64,000 nt of DNA, taken from Pseudomonadota bacterium. Its GTDB lineage: Bacteria > Pseudomonadota > Gammaproteobacteria > Burkholderiales > Burkholderiaceae_C. The position numbers and the translations under genes were made by a program. This document shows positions 38,291-48,089 of the stretch, in pieces. The stretch is from NCBI GenBank assembly GCA_018241225.1, contig JAFEEG010000011.1:1-64000 (forward strand). The letters are read 5' to 3'. Position 1 is the stretch's first letter. Each line of letters opens with the position of its first letter. The notes under the pieces are model-generated. The model made no database searches. It had not been told where the DNA came from and saw nothing but the letters and a program-made list of their open reading frames with translations.

Positions 38291-38722
38291 ATGGAACTCA
38301 ATGGCATCAAGCCCGCTGCCGGCGCCAAGCACGCGAAGCGTCGCGTCGGTCGCGGCATCGGCTCCGGCCTCGGCAAGACTGCCGGCCGCGGTCACAAGGG
38401 TCAGAAGTCGCGTTCGGGCGGCTTCCACAAGGTGGGCTTCGAAGGCGGTCAGATGCCGCTGCAGCGTCGCCTGCCCAAGCGCGGCTTCAAGTCGCAGACG
38501 CTCAAGTACAACGCCGAAATCACGCTGACCTCGCTGGAAATGCTGGGTCTGGCCGAAGTCGACGTCCTGGCGCTGAAGCAAGCCGGCCTGGTGGGCCAGC
38601 TTGCCAAGGTGGTCAAGGTCGTGAAGTCGGGTGAACTCACCAAGGCCGTCAAGCTGACGGGCGTCGGTGCGACGGCAGGTGCCAAGGCTGCGATCGAAGC
38701 AGCCGGCGGCAGCGTCGCTTAA
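38291..38722 (+). CDS. rplO: 50S ribosomal protein L15
   Basis: 143 residues. Gly/Lys-rich N-terminus ([20 protein letters not shown]) and the [13 protein letters not shown] core. A late-assembling 50S protein. It precedes secY by 22 bp as in most bacteria. Confidence 0.99.
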   Translation: MELNGIKPAAGAKHAKRRVGRGIGSGLGKTAGRGHKGQKSRSGGFHKVGFEGGQMPLQRRLPKRGFKSQTLKYNAEITLTSLEMLGLAEVDVLALKQAGLVGQLAKVVKVVKSGELTKAVKLTGVGATAGAKAAIEAAGGSVA

Positions 38723-38744
38723 AGCACTTTGCTGAAGGCACTTC

Positions 38745-40058
38745 GTGGCAACTAACGCGGCAACGCTCGCAAAAACAGGCAAGTTCGGCGACCTGCGTCG
38801 TCGGCTGGTGTTTTTGCTGCTCGCTCTCGTGGTCTATCGGATCGGGGCGCACATTCCCGTGCCTGGCATCAACCCGGACCAGCTGGCACAGCTGTTCCAG
38901 GGCCAGCAGGGTGGCATCCTGAGCCTGTTCAACATGTTCTCGGGCGGTGCGCTGTCGCGCTTCACCGTGTTCGCGTTGGGCATCATGCCGTACATCTCTG
39001 CATCGATCATCATGCAGCTGATGACCTACGTGGTGCCCACCTTCGAGCAGTTGAAGAAGGAGGGCGAGGCGGGTCGCCGCAAGATCACCCAGTACACGCG
39101 CTACGGTGCGTTGGGCCTTGCGTTGTTCCAGTCCTTCAGCATCGCCGTGGCGCTCGAGTCGTCGGCTGGCCTGGTCATCAACCCGGGCTTTGGCTTCCGC
39201 ATGACCGCCATGGTCAGCCTCACGGCTGGCTCGATGTTCCTGATGTGGCTGGGTGAGCAGATCACCGAGCGTGGTCTGGGCAACGGCATCTCGATCCTGA
39301 TCTTCGCGGGCATCGCCGCGGGTCTGCCCAACGCCATCGGCGGGCTGGCTTCGCTGGTGACCACCGGCGCCATGAATCCGATCGTTGCGCTGTTCATCGT
39401 CGCGATCGTCGTGCTGGTGACCTACTTCGTGGTGTTCGTCGAGCGCGGCCAGCGCAAGATCCTTGTGAACTATGCGCGCCGCCAGGTGGGCAACAAGGTC
39501 TATGGTGGCCAGTCCTCGCACCTGCCGCTGAAGCTGAACATGGCTGGCGTGATTCCGCCCATCTTCGCTTCGTCGATCATCTTGCTGCCGGCCACCGTGG
39601 TGGGTTGGTTCAGCACCGGTGACGGCGGCTGGCGTTGGGTGAAGGACGTGGCCAGCGCGCTGCGTCCGGGCGAGCCGATCTACGTGCTGCTGTACGCGGC
39701 GGCCATCGTGTTCTTCTGCTTCTTCTACACGGCGTTGGTTTTCAACAGCCGCGAGACGGCAGACAACCTGAAGAAGAGCGGTGCCTTCATCCCTGGCATC
39801 CGCCCGGGTGACCAGACCGCCCGGTATATCGACAAGATCCTGGTTCGCCTCACGCTGGCGGGCGCGGTGTACATCACCTTCGTCTGCCTGCTTCCGGAGT
39901 TCCTGATCCTGAAATACAACGTGCCGTTCTACTTCGGTGGGACTTCACTGCTGATCATCGTGGTGGTCACGATGGACTTCATGGCCCAGGTGCAGAACTA
40001 CATGATGTCCCAGCAATACGAATCGCTGCTCAAGAAGGCCAGCTTCAAGACCTCTTGA
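38745..40058 (+). CDS. secY: Preprotein translocase subunit SecY
   Basis: 437 residues with ten membrane helices, forming the protein-conducting channel with SecE and SecG. The start is GTG 38745 ([20 protein letters not shown]). Plug-region and lateral-gate stretches ([31 protein letters not shown]) match the family. It is located between rplO and rpmJ; no infA is found between secY and rpmJ. Confidence 0.99.
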   Translation: MATNAATLAKTGKFGDLRRRLVFLLLALVVYRIGAHIPVPGINPDQLAQLFQGQQGGILSLFNMFSGGALSRFTVFALGIMPYISASIIMQLMTYVVPTFEQLKKEGEAGRRKITQYTRYGALGLALFQSFSIAVALESSAGLVINPGFGFRMTAMVSLTAGSMFLMWLGEQITERGLGNGISILIFAGIAAGLPNAIGGLASLVTTGAMNPIVALFIVAIVVLVTYFVVFVERGQRKILVNYARRQVGNKVYGGQSSHLPLKLNMAGVIPPIFASSIILLPATVVGWFSTGDGGWRWVKDVASALRPGEPIYVLLYAAAIVFFCFFYTALVFNSRETADNLKKSGAFIPGIRPGDQTARYIDKILVRLTLAGAVYITFVCLLPEFLILKYNVPFYFGGTSLLIIVVVTMDFMAQVQNYMMSQQYESLLKKASFKTS

Positions 40059-40103
40059 GCAACCGGCGAGCCCACAAGACGTAGAGAGATTTAGGAGTAA
40101 CAA

Positions 40104-40217
40104 ATGAGAGTTTCGGCTTCGGTCAAGACCATCTGCCGCAATTGCAAGATCATCCGCCGCAAGGGTGTGGTGCGTGTGATCTGTTCCGACCCGCGCCACA
40201 AGCAGCGCCAGGGTTGA
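40104..40217 (+). CDS. rpmJ: 50S ribosomal protein L36
   Basis: A 37-residue protein with the zinc ligands Cys11, Cys14, Cys27 and His33 (CRNCKII, ICSDPRH) and the basic N-terminus MRVSASVK. It is the zinc-containing C+ type. RBS TTAGGAG at 40091-40097. Short genes like this are easily missed. Confidence 0.98.
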   Translation: MRVSASVKTICRNCKIIRRKGVVRVICSDPRHKQRQG

Positions 40218-40246
40218 TTCGAGAAGAAGAGATTTAGAGGACGCAC

Positions 40247-40612
40247 ATGGCACGTATTGCTGGCATCAACATTCCGCCGCACAAGCACGCCGAGATCGGC
40301 CTGACCGCCATCTTCGGTATCGGGCGCACCCGCGCTCGCAAGATCTGCGAAGCGGCTGGCATCGACTACGCGAAGAAGGTCAAGGACCTGACGGACGCTG
40401 ACCTGGAAAAGATCCGCGACCAAATCGCCCAGTTCACCATCGAAGGCGACCTGCGCCGCGAAACGACGATGAACATCAAGCGACTGATGGACATCGGTTG
40501 CTACCGTGGTTTCCGTCACCGCCGTGGCCTGCCGATGCGCGGCCAGCGCACGCGCACCAACGCCCGCACCCGCAAGGGCCCGCGCAAGGCTGCGCAGTCC
40601 CTGAAGAAGTAA
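40247..40612 (+). CDS. rpsM: 30S ribosomal protein S13
   Basis: 121 residues, [19 protein letters not shown], with the C-terminal [18 protein letters not shown] tail that touches tRNA in the P site. First gene of the alpha part of the cluster, 29 bp after rpmJ. Confidence 0.99.
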   Translation: MARIAGINIPPHKHAEIGLTAIFGIGRTRARKICEAAGIDYAKKVKDLTDADLEKIRDQIAQFTIEGDLRRETTMNIKRLMDIGCYRGFRHRRGLPMRGQRTRTNARTRKGPRKAAQSLKK

Positions 40613-40624
40613 GGATAGAAAAGC

Positions 40625-41029
40625 ATGGCTAAAGCTCCTGCCAATAACGCAGCACAGCGCGTTCGCAAGAAGGTCCGCAAGAACGTTGCGGACGGCATCG
40701 CCCACGTGCACGCCTCGTTCAACAACACCATCATCACGATCACCGATCGCCAGGGCAACGCCCTGTCGTGGGCTTCGTCGGGTGGCCAAGGCTTCAAGGG
40801 CTCGCGCAAGTCGACCCCCTTCGCAGCCCAGGTTGCTTCCGAAGTGGCCGGTCGCGCTGCTGTCGAACAAGGCATCAAGAACCTGGACGTCGAGATCAAG
40901 GGCCCCGGCCCGGGTCGCGAATCGTCGGTGCGCGCCCTGGCCGCACTCGGCATCCGCATCAACTCGATCTCCGATGTGACGCCGGTGCCGCACAACGGCT
41001 GCCGTCCGCAGAAGCGTCGCCGCATCTAA
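40625..41029 (+). CDS. rpsK: 30S ribosomal protein S11
   Basis: 134 residues with the S11 signature [17 protein letters not shown] and the C-terminal [14 protein letters not shown]. It forms part of the platform near the mRNA exit. 12 bp after rpsM. It is followed by a terminator-like hairpin rather than directly by rpsD. Confidence 0.99.
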   Translation: MAKAPANNAAQRVRKKVRKNVADGIAHVHASFNNTIITITDRQGNALSWASSGGQGFKGSRKSTPFAAQVASEVAGRAAVEQGIKNLDVEIKGPGPGRESSVRALAALGIRINSISDVTPVPHNGCRPQKRRRI

Positions 41030-41044
41030 GCGCGTCGCGTAAAG

Positions 41045-41081
41045 GCGCAGCCTGCATTCGTGCAGTCTGCGCGTTTTGTTT
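41045..41081 (+). terminator. Terminator-like hairpin between rpsK and rpsD
   Basis: The stem GCGCAG (41045-41050) / CTGCGC (41067-41072) holds an inner GCA-TTCG-TGC with a UUCG tetraloop, followed by a GTTTTGTTTTTT tract. It has all the marks of a rho-independent terminator, yet rpsD, rpoA and rplQ follow. It may be partial (attenuator). Confidence 0.75.
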
Positions 41082-41137
41082 TTTGGTTGTTTTCTAAAAG
41101 CAAGCCCACCGCCGCCGTCCCAAGGGTCGAGCGGCTC

Positions 41138-41160
41138 CCGCGAAAGATGGTCTTTCGCGG
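41138..41160 (+). promoter_or_regulatory. Perfect 10-bp hairpin in the rpsD leader
   Basis: CCGCGAAAGA-TGG-TCTTTCGCGG is a perfect inverted repeat 23 bp before the rpsD GTG. It could sequester or present the leader to S4, which autoregulates the alpha operon in E. coli (at rpsM there). No T tract follows. Confidence 0.5.
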
Positions 41161-41183
41161 CAGATGACACAAAGGAAGATCTC

Positions 41184-41807
41184 GTGGCACGTTACCTCGG
41201 CCCCAAGGCCAAACTCTCCCGCCGTGAAGGCACCGACCTGTTCCTCAAGAGCGCCCGCCGCTCCATCCAGGACAAGGCCAAGTTCGACTCCAAGCCCGGT
41301 CAGCACGGCCGCACCTCGGGTCAGCGCACCTCCGACTTCGGTCTGCAGCTGCGTGAAAAGCAGAAGGTCAAGCGCATGTACGGCGTGCTGGAAAAGCAAT
41401 TCCGCCGCTACTTCGAAGAAGCTGACCGCCGTCGTGGCAACACCGGCGCCAACCTGCTGTTCCTGCTCGAGTCGCGCCTGGACAACGTGGTCTACCGCAT
41501 GGGCTTCGGCTCCACCCGCGCCGAAGCGCGCCAGCTGGTGTCGCACAAGGCCATCACGGTGAACGGCCAGTCGGTCAACATCCCGTCGTACCTGGTCAAG
41601 GCCGGTGACGTGATTGCCGTTCGCGAAAAGTCCAAGAAGCAGACCCGCGTGGTCGAGGCCCTGCAACTGGCCGCCCAAGTGGGCATGCCCGCCTGGGTTG
41701 AAGTGAATGCCGACAAGGCTGAAGGCGTCTTCAAGAAGACCCCGGACCGTGACGAATTCGCTTCTGACATCAACGAATCGCTGATCGTCGAACTCTACTC
41801 GCGCTAA
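41184..41807 (+). CDS. rpsD: 30S ribosomal protein S4
   Basis: 207 residues from GTG 41184 ([20 protein letters not shown]). The S4-type RNA-binding domain is [21 protein letters not shown]4 nucleates 30S assembly and can repress its own operon. A 154-bp gap with a terminator and a hairpin separates it from rpsK, so it may be expressed separately. Confidence 0.99.
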   Translation: MARYLGPKAKLSRREGTDLFLKSARRSIQDKAKFDSKPGQHGRTSGQRTSDFGLQLREKQKVKRMYGVLEKQFRRYFEEADRRRGNTGANLLFLLESRLDNVVYRMGFGSTRAEARQLVSHKAITVNGQSVNIPSYLVKAGDVIAVREKSKKQTRVVEALQLAAQVGMPAWVEVNADKAEGVFKKTPDRDEFASDINESLIVELYSR

Positions 41808-41817
41808 TCGCGAGACC

Positions 41818-41860
41818 ACGGGCCACAGTCATTTGCGACTTGGCCCGTATTTGAATTTTT
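41818..41860 (+). terminator. Hairpin with T tract between rpsD and rpoA
   Basis: ACGGGCCA (41818-41825) pairs with TGGCCCGT (41841-41848), with an inner AGTC/GACT pair, followed by ATTTGAATTTTT. It resembles a terminator or attenuator inside the alpha operon. Lower certainty because the T tract is interrupted. Confidence 0.55.
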
Positions 41861-41943
41861 GGTTCCCGCTGGGAGACATTCCAGTCGGGCGCTTCACCAG
41901 CCTTACCGGTGTAACGAACCGGGGGTATTGAGAGGAAGTCTGC

Positions 41944-42933
41944 ATGCAAACCACCCTGCTGAAACCCAAGACCATCCAGGTCGAGCAACTGGCGGCCAAC
42001 AAGGCCAAGGTCACGCTCGAGCCCTTCGAGCGCGGCTACGGCCACACGCTCGGCAACGCGCTGCGTCGCGTTCTGCTGTCTTCGATGGTTGGTTATTCGG
42101 CGACCGAAGTGACCATTGCCGGCGTTCTGCACGAGTACTCGTCGATCGACGGCGTTCAGGAAGATGTGGTCAACATCCTGCTGAACCTCAAGGGTGTGGT
42201 GTTCAAGCTCCACAACCGCGACGAAGTCACGCTGAGCCTGCGCAAGGACGGCGAAGGCCCGGTCACCGCTTCCGACATCCAGACGCCGCACGACGTCGAG
42301 ATCATCAACCCCGACCACGTGATTGCGCACCTGTCGCAAGGCGGCAAGCTCGACATGCAGATCAAGGTCGAGAAGGGTCGCGGCTATGTGCCCGGCACGA
42401 TGCGCCGCTACGCCGATGAGCCGACCAAGTCGATCGGCCGCATCGTTCTGGACGCATCGTTCTCGCCCGTCAAGCGTGTGAGCTACACCGTCGAAAGCGC
42501 CCGCGTCGAGCAGCGCACCGACCTGGACAAGCTGCTGGTCGAGATCGAGACCAACGGTGCCATCACCGCTGAAGACGCAGTGCGCGCATCGGCCAAGATC
42601 CTGGTCGAGCAACTGGCTGTGTTCGCACAGCTGGAAGGCGGCGAACTGGCTGCCTTCGACGCGCCCGCTCCGCGCAGCGCACAGCAGTTCGATCCGATCC
42701 TGCTGCGCCCCGTGGACGAGCTCGAGCTGACGGTGCGTTCGGCCAACTGCCTGAAGGCCGAGAACATCTACTACATCGGCGACCTGATCCAGCGCACCGA
42801 GAACGAGCTGCTCAAGACCCCGAACCTGGGTCGCAAGTCGCTCAACGAAATCAAGGAAGTGCTCGCCTCGCGCGGCCTGACCTTGGGCATGAAGCTCGAA
42901 AGCTGGCCGCCGGCTGGCCTCGACAAGCGTTAA
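41944..42933 (+). CDS. rpoA: RNA polymerase subunit alpha
   Basis: 329 residues. N-terminal dimerisation domain ([18 protein letters not shown]) and C-terminal DNA/activator-binding domain ([14 protein letters not shown] segment and [12 protein letters not shown]). Family length. RBS GAGGAAG before ATG 41944, in a 136-bp gap after rpsD. Confidence 0.99.
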   Translation: MQTTLLKPKTIQVEQLAANKAKVTLEPFERGYGHTLGNALRRVLLSSMVGYSATEVTIAGVLHEYSSIDGVQEDVVNILLNLKGVVFKLHNRDEVTLSLRKDGEGPVTASDIQTPHDVEIINPDHVIAHLSQGGKLDMQIKVEKGRGYVPGTMRRYADEPTKSIGRIVLDASFSPVKRVSYTVESARVEQRTDLDKLLVEIETNGAITAEDAVRASAKILVEQLAVFAQLEGGELAAFDAPAPRSAQQFDPILLRPVDELELTVRSANCLKAENIYYIGDLIQRTENELLKTPNLGRKSLNEIKEVLASRGLTLGMKLESWPPAGLDKR

Positions 42934-42969
42934 TCAAATCAACCAAGCGCCATTCATAGTGGAGGGCGC

Positions 42970-42998
42970 AAAGGGCAGTACCTGACACGGCTGCCTTT
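42970..42998 (+). promoter_or_regulatory. Weak hairpin in the rpoA-rplQ gap
   Basis: AAAG(G)GCAG at 42970-42978 can pair with CTGCCTTT (42991-42998) with one bulged G. A smaller GCGCC/GGCGC stem precedes it (42947-42969). Possible leader structure for rplQ; no clear terminator. Confidence 0.35.
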
Positions 42999-43024
42999 AT
43001 TACAAACCTCGAAAGGAAAAAATC

Positions 43025-43423
43025 ATGCGTCACGGTCACGGCCTTCGCAAACTCAACCGCACCAGCTCGCACCGCCTGGCGATGCTGCAGAACATGATGA
43101 ACTCGCTGATCGCTCACGAGGCCATCAAGACCACGGTCCCCAAGGCCAAGGAACTGCGCCGCGTCATCGAGCCGATGATCACGCTGGCCAAGAAGCCCAC
43201 CGTCGCCAACAAGCGCCTGGCTTTCGACCGCCTGCGCGACCGCGACTCGGTGGTCAAGCTGTTCAACGAACTGGGCCCGCGCTACCAGACCCGTCCGGGC
43301 GGCTACACCCGCATCCTGAAGATGGGTTTCCGTGTTGGCGACAACGCGCCCATGGCTCTGGTTGAACTCGTTGATCGCCCCGAAATTTCCGAGGGCAGCG
43401 ACGAGCAAAACGCCGCGGAATAA
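43025..43423 (+). CDS. rplQ: 50S ribosomal protein L17
   Basis: 132 residues, starting [20 protein letters not shown], with a short acidic tail ([13 protein letters not shown]). It sits near the polypeptide exit tunnel. RBS GAAAGGAAA precedes ATG 43025. Last protein gene of the ribosomal block, followed within 18 bp by tRNA-fMet. Confidence 0.99.
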   Translation: MRHGHGLRKLNRTSSHRLAMLQNMMNSLIAHEAIKTTVPKAKELRRVIEPMITLAKKPTVANKRLAFDRLRDRDSVVKLFNELGPRYQTRPGGYTRILKMGFRVGDNAPMALVELVDRPEISEGSDEQNAAE

Positions 43424-43425
43424 GC

Positions 43426-43431
43426 TATAAT
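43426..43431 (+). promoter_or_regulatory. Consensus -10 element for tRNA-fMet
   Basis: A perfect TATAAT begins 3 bp after the rplQ stop codon. It predicts transcription from about 43438, just 4 nt before the mature tRNA. The -35 region lies inside rplQ and is weak (GAGCAA at 17-bp spacing). Confidence 0.55.
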
Positions 43432-43441
43432 CTAAGTCTGC

Positions 43442-43518
<77 letters not shown>

Positions 43519-43523
43519 AATTG

Positions 43524-43560
43524 AAAAGCCTCTTGGAGAGATCCAAGGGGCTTTTTCTTT
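43524..43560 (+). terminator. Rho-independent terminator after tRNA-fMet
   Basis: A 14-bp stem (AAAAGCCTCTTGGA / TCCAAGGGGCTTTT, with one GU pair) with a four-base GAGA loop, then a T-rich run. It closes the ribosomal block. Confidence 0.9.
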
Positions 43561-43592
43561 GCTTGATCGATGCGGGTATGCTTCGGCCCCGT

Positions 43593-43615
43593 ACGAACGT
43601 TAAGTGTTCGTTAAT
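43593..43615 (+). promoter_or_regulatory. PmrA-box-like direct repeat upstream of the arn operon
   Basis: GTTAAG-TGTTC-GTTAAT (43599-43615) matches the PmrA/BasR box layout (TTAA half-sites 11 bp apart); only the first base of each half deviates. The same spot holds an inverted repeat ACGAAC-N7-GTTCGT (43593-43611). A possible -10 TAGACT lies 10 bp downstream at 43626. Confidence 0.55.
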
Positions 43616-43744
43616 TCCCCCTTCGTAGACTGACTTTTTTGTGCCGGGCGACCGTGCCCGGATGGTCTAGTTCAGCCGATGCGGCGATGGAGCCGCCGAT
43701 GGAGTATTTGAAGTGAACGTTTCGATGCCTGCTCGGGGCGTTCG

Positions 43745-45484
43745 ATGAACCCGCAGAGTTCTGCCGCAGTCGGTGCTGTGCGTACCGGCCATGCCGATGG
43801 CCTCTCGACCTATCGATCCTGGCTTCTCCCCGTCGCGTTTGTTGCCGCGTTGATGCTCGCGTGGTTTGGCACGCTGGGCCTGCGCGCCTTGATCAGCCCT
43901 GACGAAGGTCGCTATGCCACCTTGTCGCTGGGCATGGTGCAAAGCGGCGACTGGATCACGCCCCGACTCAACGGCCTGCTCTACTTTGAAAAGCCGGTGC
44001 TCCAGTACTGGATCGGTGCGCTGGCCTTCAAGCTGCTCGGTGTGTCCGAGTTCAGCGCACGCATCTGGCCCGCGCTGGCGGCGCTTTTCACGACGCTTGC
44101 CGTCGGCCTGACCGCGGCGCGCCTGTGGGGGCGCGAAACCGGCATTCGTACCCTGGCCATCTGCGGCTCGATGACCTGGATCATGGGCAACGGGCTCTAT
44201 CTCACGCTCGATTCGGGTCTGGCACTGTGGCTGACACTGGCACTGTGCGCGATGCTGCTCGCGCATCGCCCCGGCGTGTCGGCTTCGGCACAGCGCGGGT
44301 GGATTCTTGCGGCATGGGCCGCGATGGCGCTGGCGGTGCTTTCCAAGGGATTGATCGGTATCGTGATTCCGGGTGCCGTGCTGGTGCTGCTGTGCATCTG
44401 GCAGCGCGACTTGTCATGGTGGCGCGGCATGCATTGGGTGACCGGCCTCGTGCTCTTCTTCGCCATTGCCGCGCCATGGTTCGTCATCGTGTCGATGCGC
44501 AACCCGGCGTTCGCCGAGTTCTTCTTCATCCACGAGCACTTCGCGCGCTATCTCACCAAGGTTCATCACCGGGAAGGCGCGTGGTGGTACTACGTGCCCT
44601 TGCTGCTGGCGGGGGCCTTGCCCTGGACCGGCGCGCTGCCCTGGCTGGCCGGCCGTTCGGCGTCCCCGGTTCAGGAGGGAGCCCATGCAGGCGCGCAGGC
44701 CGCCGCTGCCGCGCAGGCGCTGAAGACCCAGCGACGCGTCCTGATCGTGTGGTCCGGCCTCGTGTTCGTGTTCTTCAGCCTGTCGGGCTCCAAGCTGCCG
44801 TCCTACATCCTGCCGATGTTCCCCGCATTGGCAATGCTGCTGGCCTTGCGCCTGCGCAGCGCGAGCCCTCGCGCCTTGCGGTGGCAGCTCGGTGTGCCGG
44901 TGCTGGCGTGGCTGCTTGCGCTGCTGCTGTCAACCCAGGCCCATCGGTTTGCCGGCGCCAACAGTCCGGTGTCGACGATCGAACCCATGGCGCACGCGGT
45001 GCGCGCCGGCGCGGCCATCTTCCTGGTGGGCGCCGTCGCGGCATGGCTGTGCCTGCGCGCCGGCCGAATCACCGGCGCCGTTGTCAGCATTGCGCTGGCG
45101 CACGTGTTCGCCACGGTGTTCGTGCTGCAGTCGCACGACAGCTTCGGCCAGCTCAAGAGCGCACAGGGCCCGGCCAAGGCGCTTGCTTCCTATCTCGATG
45201 CCGACACACCGGTCTATGCTGTGCGCACCTACGACCAGACGCTTCCCTTCTACTTGCGTCGCAACATCGTGCTGGTGGACTATGTCGATGAATTCGAACT
45301 GGGCCAGCGTATAGAACCCGGAAAGTCACTGGCCAACGTGGACGAATTCGTCCAGCAATGGGCACAGCTTTCCAAAGGAGCCGCCTACATGACGCCCGCC
45401 GCCTGGCAGGAACTTCAACAGCGGGGACTGCCCATGCGCATCGTCTATCGCGATCCGCGCCGCCTGGTGGTGGTCAAGCCATGA
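43745..45484 (+). CDS. arnT: Aminoarabinose (Ara4N) lipid A transferase, GT39 family
   Basis: A 579-residue integral membrane glycosyltransferase of the ArnT/PMT type, with about 12 helices and a periplasmic C-terminal domain. The first loop has the catalytic Asp region SPDEGRYATLSLGM and YFEKPVLQYWIGAL. It transfers Ara4N from undecaprenyl phosphate to lipid A in the periplasm. As first gene of an operon containing arnB, C, A and D, the assignment is well supported, although GT39 proteins with other acceptors look alike. Confidence 0.87.
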   Translation: MNPQSSAAVGAVRTGHADGLSTYRSWLLPVAFVAALMLAWFGTLGLRALISPDEGRYATLSLGMVQSGDWITPRLNGLLYFEKPVLQYWIGALAFKLLGVSEFSARIWPALAALFTTLAVGLTAARLWGRETGIRTLAICGSMTWIMGNGLYLTLDSGLALWLTLALCAMLLAHRPGVSASAQRGWILAAWAAMALAVLSKGLIGIVIPGAVLVLLCIWQRDLSWWRGMHWVTGLVLFFAIAAPWFVIVSMRNPAFAEFFFIHEHFARYLTKVHHREGAWWYYVPLLLAGALPWTGALPWLAGRSASPVQEGAHAGAQAAAAAQALKTQRRVLIVWSGLVFVFFSLSGSKLPSYILPMFPALAMLLALRLRSASPRALRWQLGVPVLAWLLALLLSTQAHRFAGANSPVSTIEPMAHAVRAGAAIFLVGAVAAWLCLRAGRITGAVVSIALAHVFATVFVLQSHDSFGQLKSAQGPAKALASYLDADTPVYAVRTYDQTLPFYLRRNIVLVDYVDEFELGQRIEPGKSLANVDEFVQQWAQLSKGAAYMTPAAWQELQQRGLPMRIVYRDPRRLVVVKP

Positions 45485-45870
45485 ACGGTTCCACCCTGGT
45501 CTGGCTCATGTCCGGCGTGATGCTCAATGCCGCAGCACAACTGATGCTCAAGGCCGGTGCATCGAGCGTGGGCGAGATTTCCCTTTCGGCGGGGGCGGCC
45601 AGCCTGTGGCGCACTGGCCTGCAGCTGGCCATGCACCCGGGCATCCTGGGTGGCCTGTCGTGCTACGTGGTGAGCGTTGTCGCGTGGATCGTCGCGCTGT
45701 CGCGCGTGGACGTGAGCGTGGCCTATCCCATGCTGTCCATCGGCTACGTGGTCAACGCGTTGTTGGCGTGGTGGCTGTTTGGCGAGGCCGTCAGCCTGCA
45801 GCGCTGGCTGGGCATCGCCGTCATCATCTTCGGTGTGGTGCTGGTCGCCCGCAGCGCAAACCCCTCGTGA
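45481..45870 (+). CDS. arnE: ArnE/ArnF-like SMR-fold flippase subunit
   Basis: A 129-residue membrane protein with four helices of the EamA/SMR type (MSGVMLNAAAQLMLKAGA; DVSVAYPMLSIGYVVNALLA). ATGA overlap with arnT means coupled translation. In enterobacteria ArnE and ArnF together flip undecaprenyl-P-Ara4N; only one such gene is seen here, so it may act as a homodimer or pair with a second gene elsewhere. Confidence 0.82.
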   Translation: MNGSTLVWLMSGVMLNAAAQLMLKAGASSVGEISLSAGAASLWRTGLQLAMHPGILGGLSCYVVSVVAWIVALSRVDVSVAYPMLSIGYVVNALLAWWLFGEAVSLQRWLGIAVIIFGVVLVARSANPS

Positions 45871-45931
45871 ACTTGCGTCCCGGCGGCTCCAAGGCAGCCG
45901 GCGGCGCAGTGTGGAGCATGAAGACAACCTA

Positions 45932-47068
45932 ATGAGCATCGACAAAGACTTCCTTCCCTTCACCCGACCATCGATCGACGAACGCACCATCGGCGAAGTG
46001 TCCGACGTCCTGCGCTCGGGCTGGATCACGACCGGCCCCAAGTGCCAACAGCTGGAGGCGGCGCTGAGCGCTCGCTTCGGCGGGCGTCCGGTGCGCTTGC
46101 TCAATTCAGGCACGGCAGCCCTCGAGCTGGCCCTGCGCCTGTGCAATATCGGTCCGGGCGACGAAGTCATCACCACCCCGCTGAGCTGGGTGGCCACAGC
46201 CAACGTCGTGCTGGCCGTGGGTGCCACGCCGGTGTTCGTGGATGTCGACAGGAGCACGCGCAACATCGACCTCGCGCGCGTCGAGGCCGCCATCACGCCG
46301 CGAACCCGCGCCGTGATCCCGGTGGACCTGGCCGGCCTGCCAGTGGACCGCGACCGCCTGGCCGCGCTGGCCAGCAAGCATGGGTTGCGCGTGATCGAGG
46401 ATGCGGCGCAGGCCTTCGGCTCCCGATGGGACGGCCGCGAGATCGGCAGCTTTGGCGACCTGGTCAGCTTCAGCTTCCACGCCAACAAGAACATCACCAC
46501 CTCCGAAGGCGGTTGCCTGGTGGTCAACAACGACGAAGAGGCCCTGCGGCTGGAGCGCCTGCGCCTGCAGGGCGTGGAGCGCCTGCCCGGTGGCGAACTC
46601 GAGGTCGAGGCGTGGGGCGCCAAGGCCAACCTCACCGACGTTGCCGCCGCCATCGGGCTGGGCCAGTTGCGCCAGGTGCAGGACTTCACCGCTGCGCGGC
46701 GCGCGCTGGCCGAGCGCTACTACGCGCGCTGGGACGCCAGCCTGGAGTTCGAGCTGCCACCGCGGCAGGCGGCGCCTGCTGAGGGCAACTGGCACATGTT
46801 CCAGCCCTTGCTGCCCGAGCGCCTGGCCGGCCGTCGCAGCGACTTCATCGCCGCCATGCGCGAGCAGGGCATCGGCGTGGGCGTGCATTACCCGGCCATG
46901 CACCTGTTCTCGCTGTTCCGCGAGCATGGCTGGCGACGGGGCGACTTCCCGATTGCCGAAGACATCGGTGAGCGTATCCTGACCCTTCCGCTGTTCCCGG
47001 CCATGCAACCGTCGGATGTCGATCGGGTGTGCCAGGCCGTCGGGGCGGCCGTTTGTGCCCTGCGTTGA
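45932..47068 (+). CDS. arnB: UDP-4-amino-4-deoxy-L-arabinose aminotransferase
   Basis: A 378-residue PLP enzyme of the DegT/DnrJ/EryC1 family that aminates UDP-4-keto-pentose with glutamate. Motifs LNSGTAALELALRL and EDAAQAFGS with the Schiff-base Lys in FHANKNITTSEGG are present. The start MSIDKDFLPF at 45932 is chosen by family length. It is 61 bp after arnE, and precedes arnC. Confidence 0.92.
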   Translation: MSIDKDFLPFTRPSIDERTIGEVSDVLRSGWITTGPKCQQLEAALSARFGGRPVRLLNSGTAALELALRLCNIGPGDEVITTPLSWVATANVVLAVGATPVFVDVDRSTRNIDLARVEAAITPRTRAVIPVDLAGLPVDRDRLAALASKHGLRVIEDAAQAFGSRWDGREIGSFGDLVSFSFHANKNITTSEGGCLVVNNDEEALRLERLRLQGVERLPGGELEVEAWGAKANLTDVAAAIGLGQLRQVQDFTAARRALAERYYARWDASLEFELPPRQAAPAEGNWHMFQPLLPERLAGRRSDFIAAMREQGIGVGVHYPAMHLFSLFREHGWRRGDFPIAEDIGERILTLPLFPAMQPSDVDRVCQAVGAAVCALR

Positions 47069-47081
47069 AGAGGCACCCCCG

Positions 47082-48089
47082 ATGAACATGCATACTGAAC
47101 TGCCAATGGGTGACTGGAAGGCGCGGGACTTTCCCGAAGAGGCCGCCGACCTGGATGCGCCCGTGCTGAGCGTGGTGATCCCCGTCTACAACGAAGAAGA
47201 GGTGCTGGCGGCCTTGTTCGCACGCCTGTATCCCGCCCTCGATGCGCTGCACGTGCGCTACGAAGTGATCTTCATCGACGACGGCAGCCGCGACCGGTCC
47301 ACCTCCATCCTTGCCGCGCAATTCGAGCGGCGCCCCGAAGTCACTCGCGTGATCCTGCTCAACGGCAACTTCGGCCAGCACCGCGCCATTCTTGCGGGCT
47401 TTGCCCATTGCCGGGGCGAGCGCGTGATGACGCTGGATGCCGACCTGCAGAACCCGCCGGAAGAGATTCCGCGCCTGCTGGCTGCCATGGACGAAGGCCA
47501 CGACTGCGTGGGCACCGTGCGCCGGCAGCGCCAGGACAAGGCCTGGCGCCGCTGGGCCTCGCGCGCCATGAACAGGATGCGCCACGGCCTGACCGGCATC
47601 GTGATGACCGACCACGGCTCGATGATGCGTGCCTACAGCCGTCGCGTGGTCGGGCTCATCAACCAGTGCAACGAGATGAGCACCTTCATTCCGGCGCTGG
47701 CCTACCAGTTCGCGGAAAGCCCGGCCGAGGTCGAGATCGCCCACGAGGCCCGCTTTGCCGGCGAATCGAAATACTCGCTGTACCGGCTCATTCGCCTGAA
47801 CTTCGACCTGGTCACCGGCTTCTCGGTAATGCCCCTGCAGGCTTTCTCGATGCTGGGCATCGTGGTGTCGCTGCTTTCGGGTGCGCTGTTCGTGCTGCTG
47901 GTCGCGCGGCGCCTGTTCATCGGCCCGGAAGAGGGCGGCCTGTTCACGCTGTTTGCATTGCTGTTCCTGCTGGTGGGACTGGCGCTGTTCGGCATCGGGC
48001 TGCTGGGTGAATACATCGGGCGCATCTACCAGGAGGTGCGCTCGCGCCCGCGCTACGTGATCAGCGCGATCTTGGAGCGCAAGCCGTGA
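47082..48089 (+). CDS. arnC: Undecaprenyl-phosphate Ara4FN transferase
   Basis: A 335-residue GT2 family enzyme with two C-terminal membrane helices (about 245-310). The DXD-type region is VIFIDDGSRDRS, and LDADLQNPPEEIPRL follows. It loads formyl-Ara4N onto undecaprenyl phosphate at the inner face of the membrane. The start is 13 bp after the arnB stop. The following gene overlaps by GTGA. Confidence 0.92.
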   Translation: MNMHTELPMGDWKARDFPEEAADLDAPVLSVVIPVYNEEEVLAALFARLYPALDALHVRYEVIFIDDGSRDRSTSILAAQFERRPEVTRVILLNGNFGQHRAILAGFAHCRGERVMTLDADLQNPPEEIPRLLAAMDEGHDCVGTVRRQRQDKAWRRWASRAMNRMRHGLTGIVMTDHGSMMRAYSRRVVGLINQCNEMSTFIPALAYQFAESPAEVEIAHEARFAGESKYSLYRLIRLNFDLVTGFSVMPLQAFSMLGIVVSLLSGALFVLLVARRLFIGPEEGGLFTLFALLFLLVGLALFGIGLLGEYIGRIYQEVRSRPRYVISAILERKP

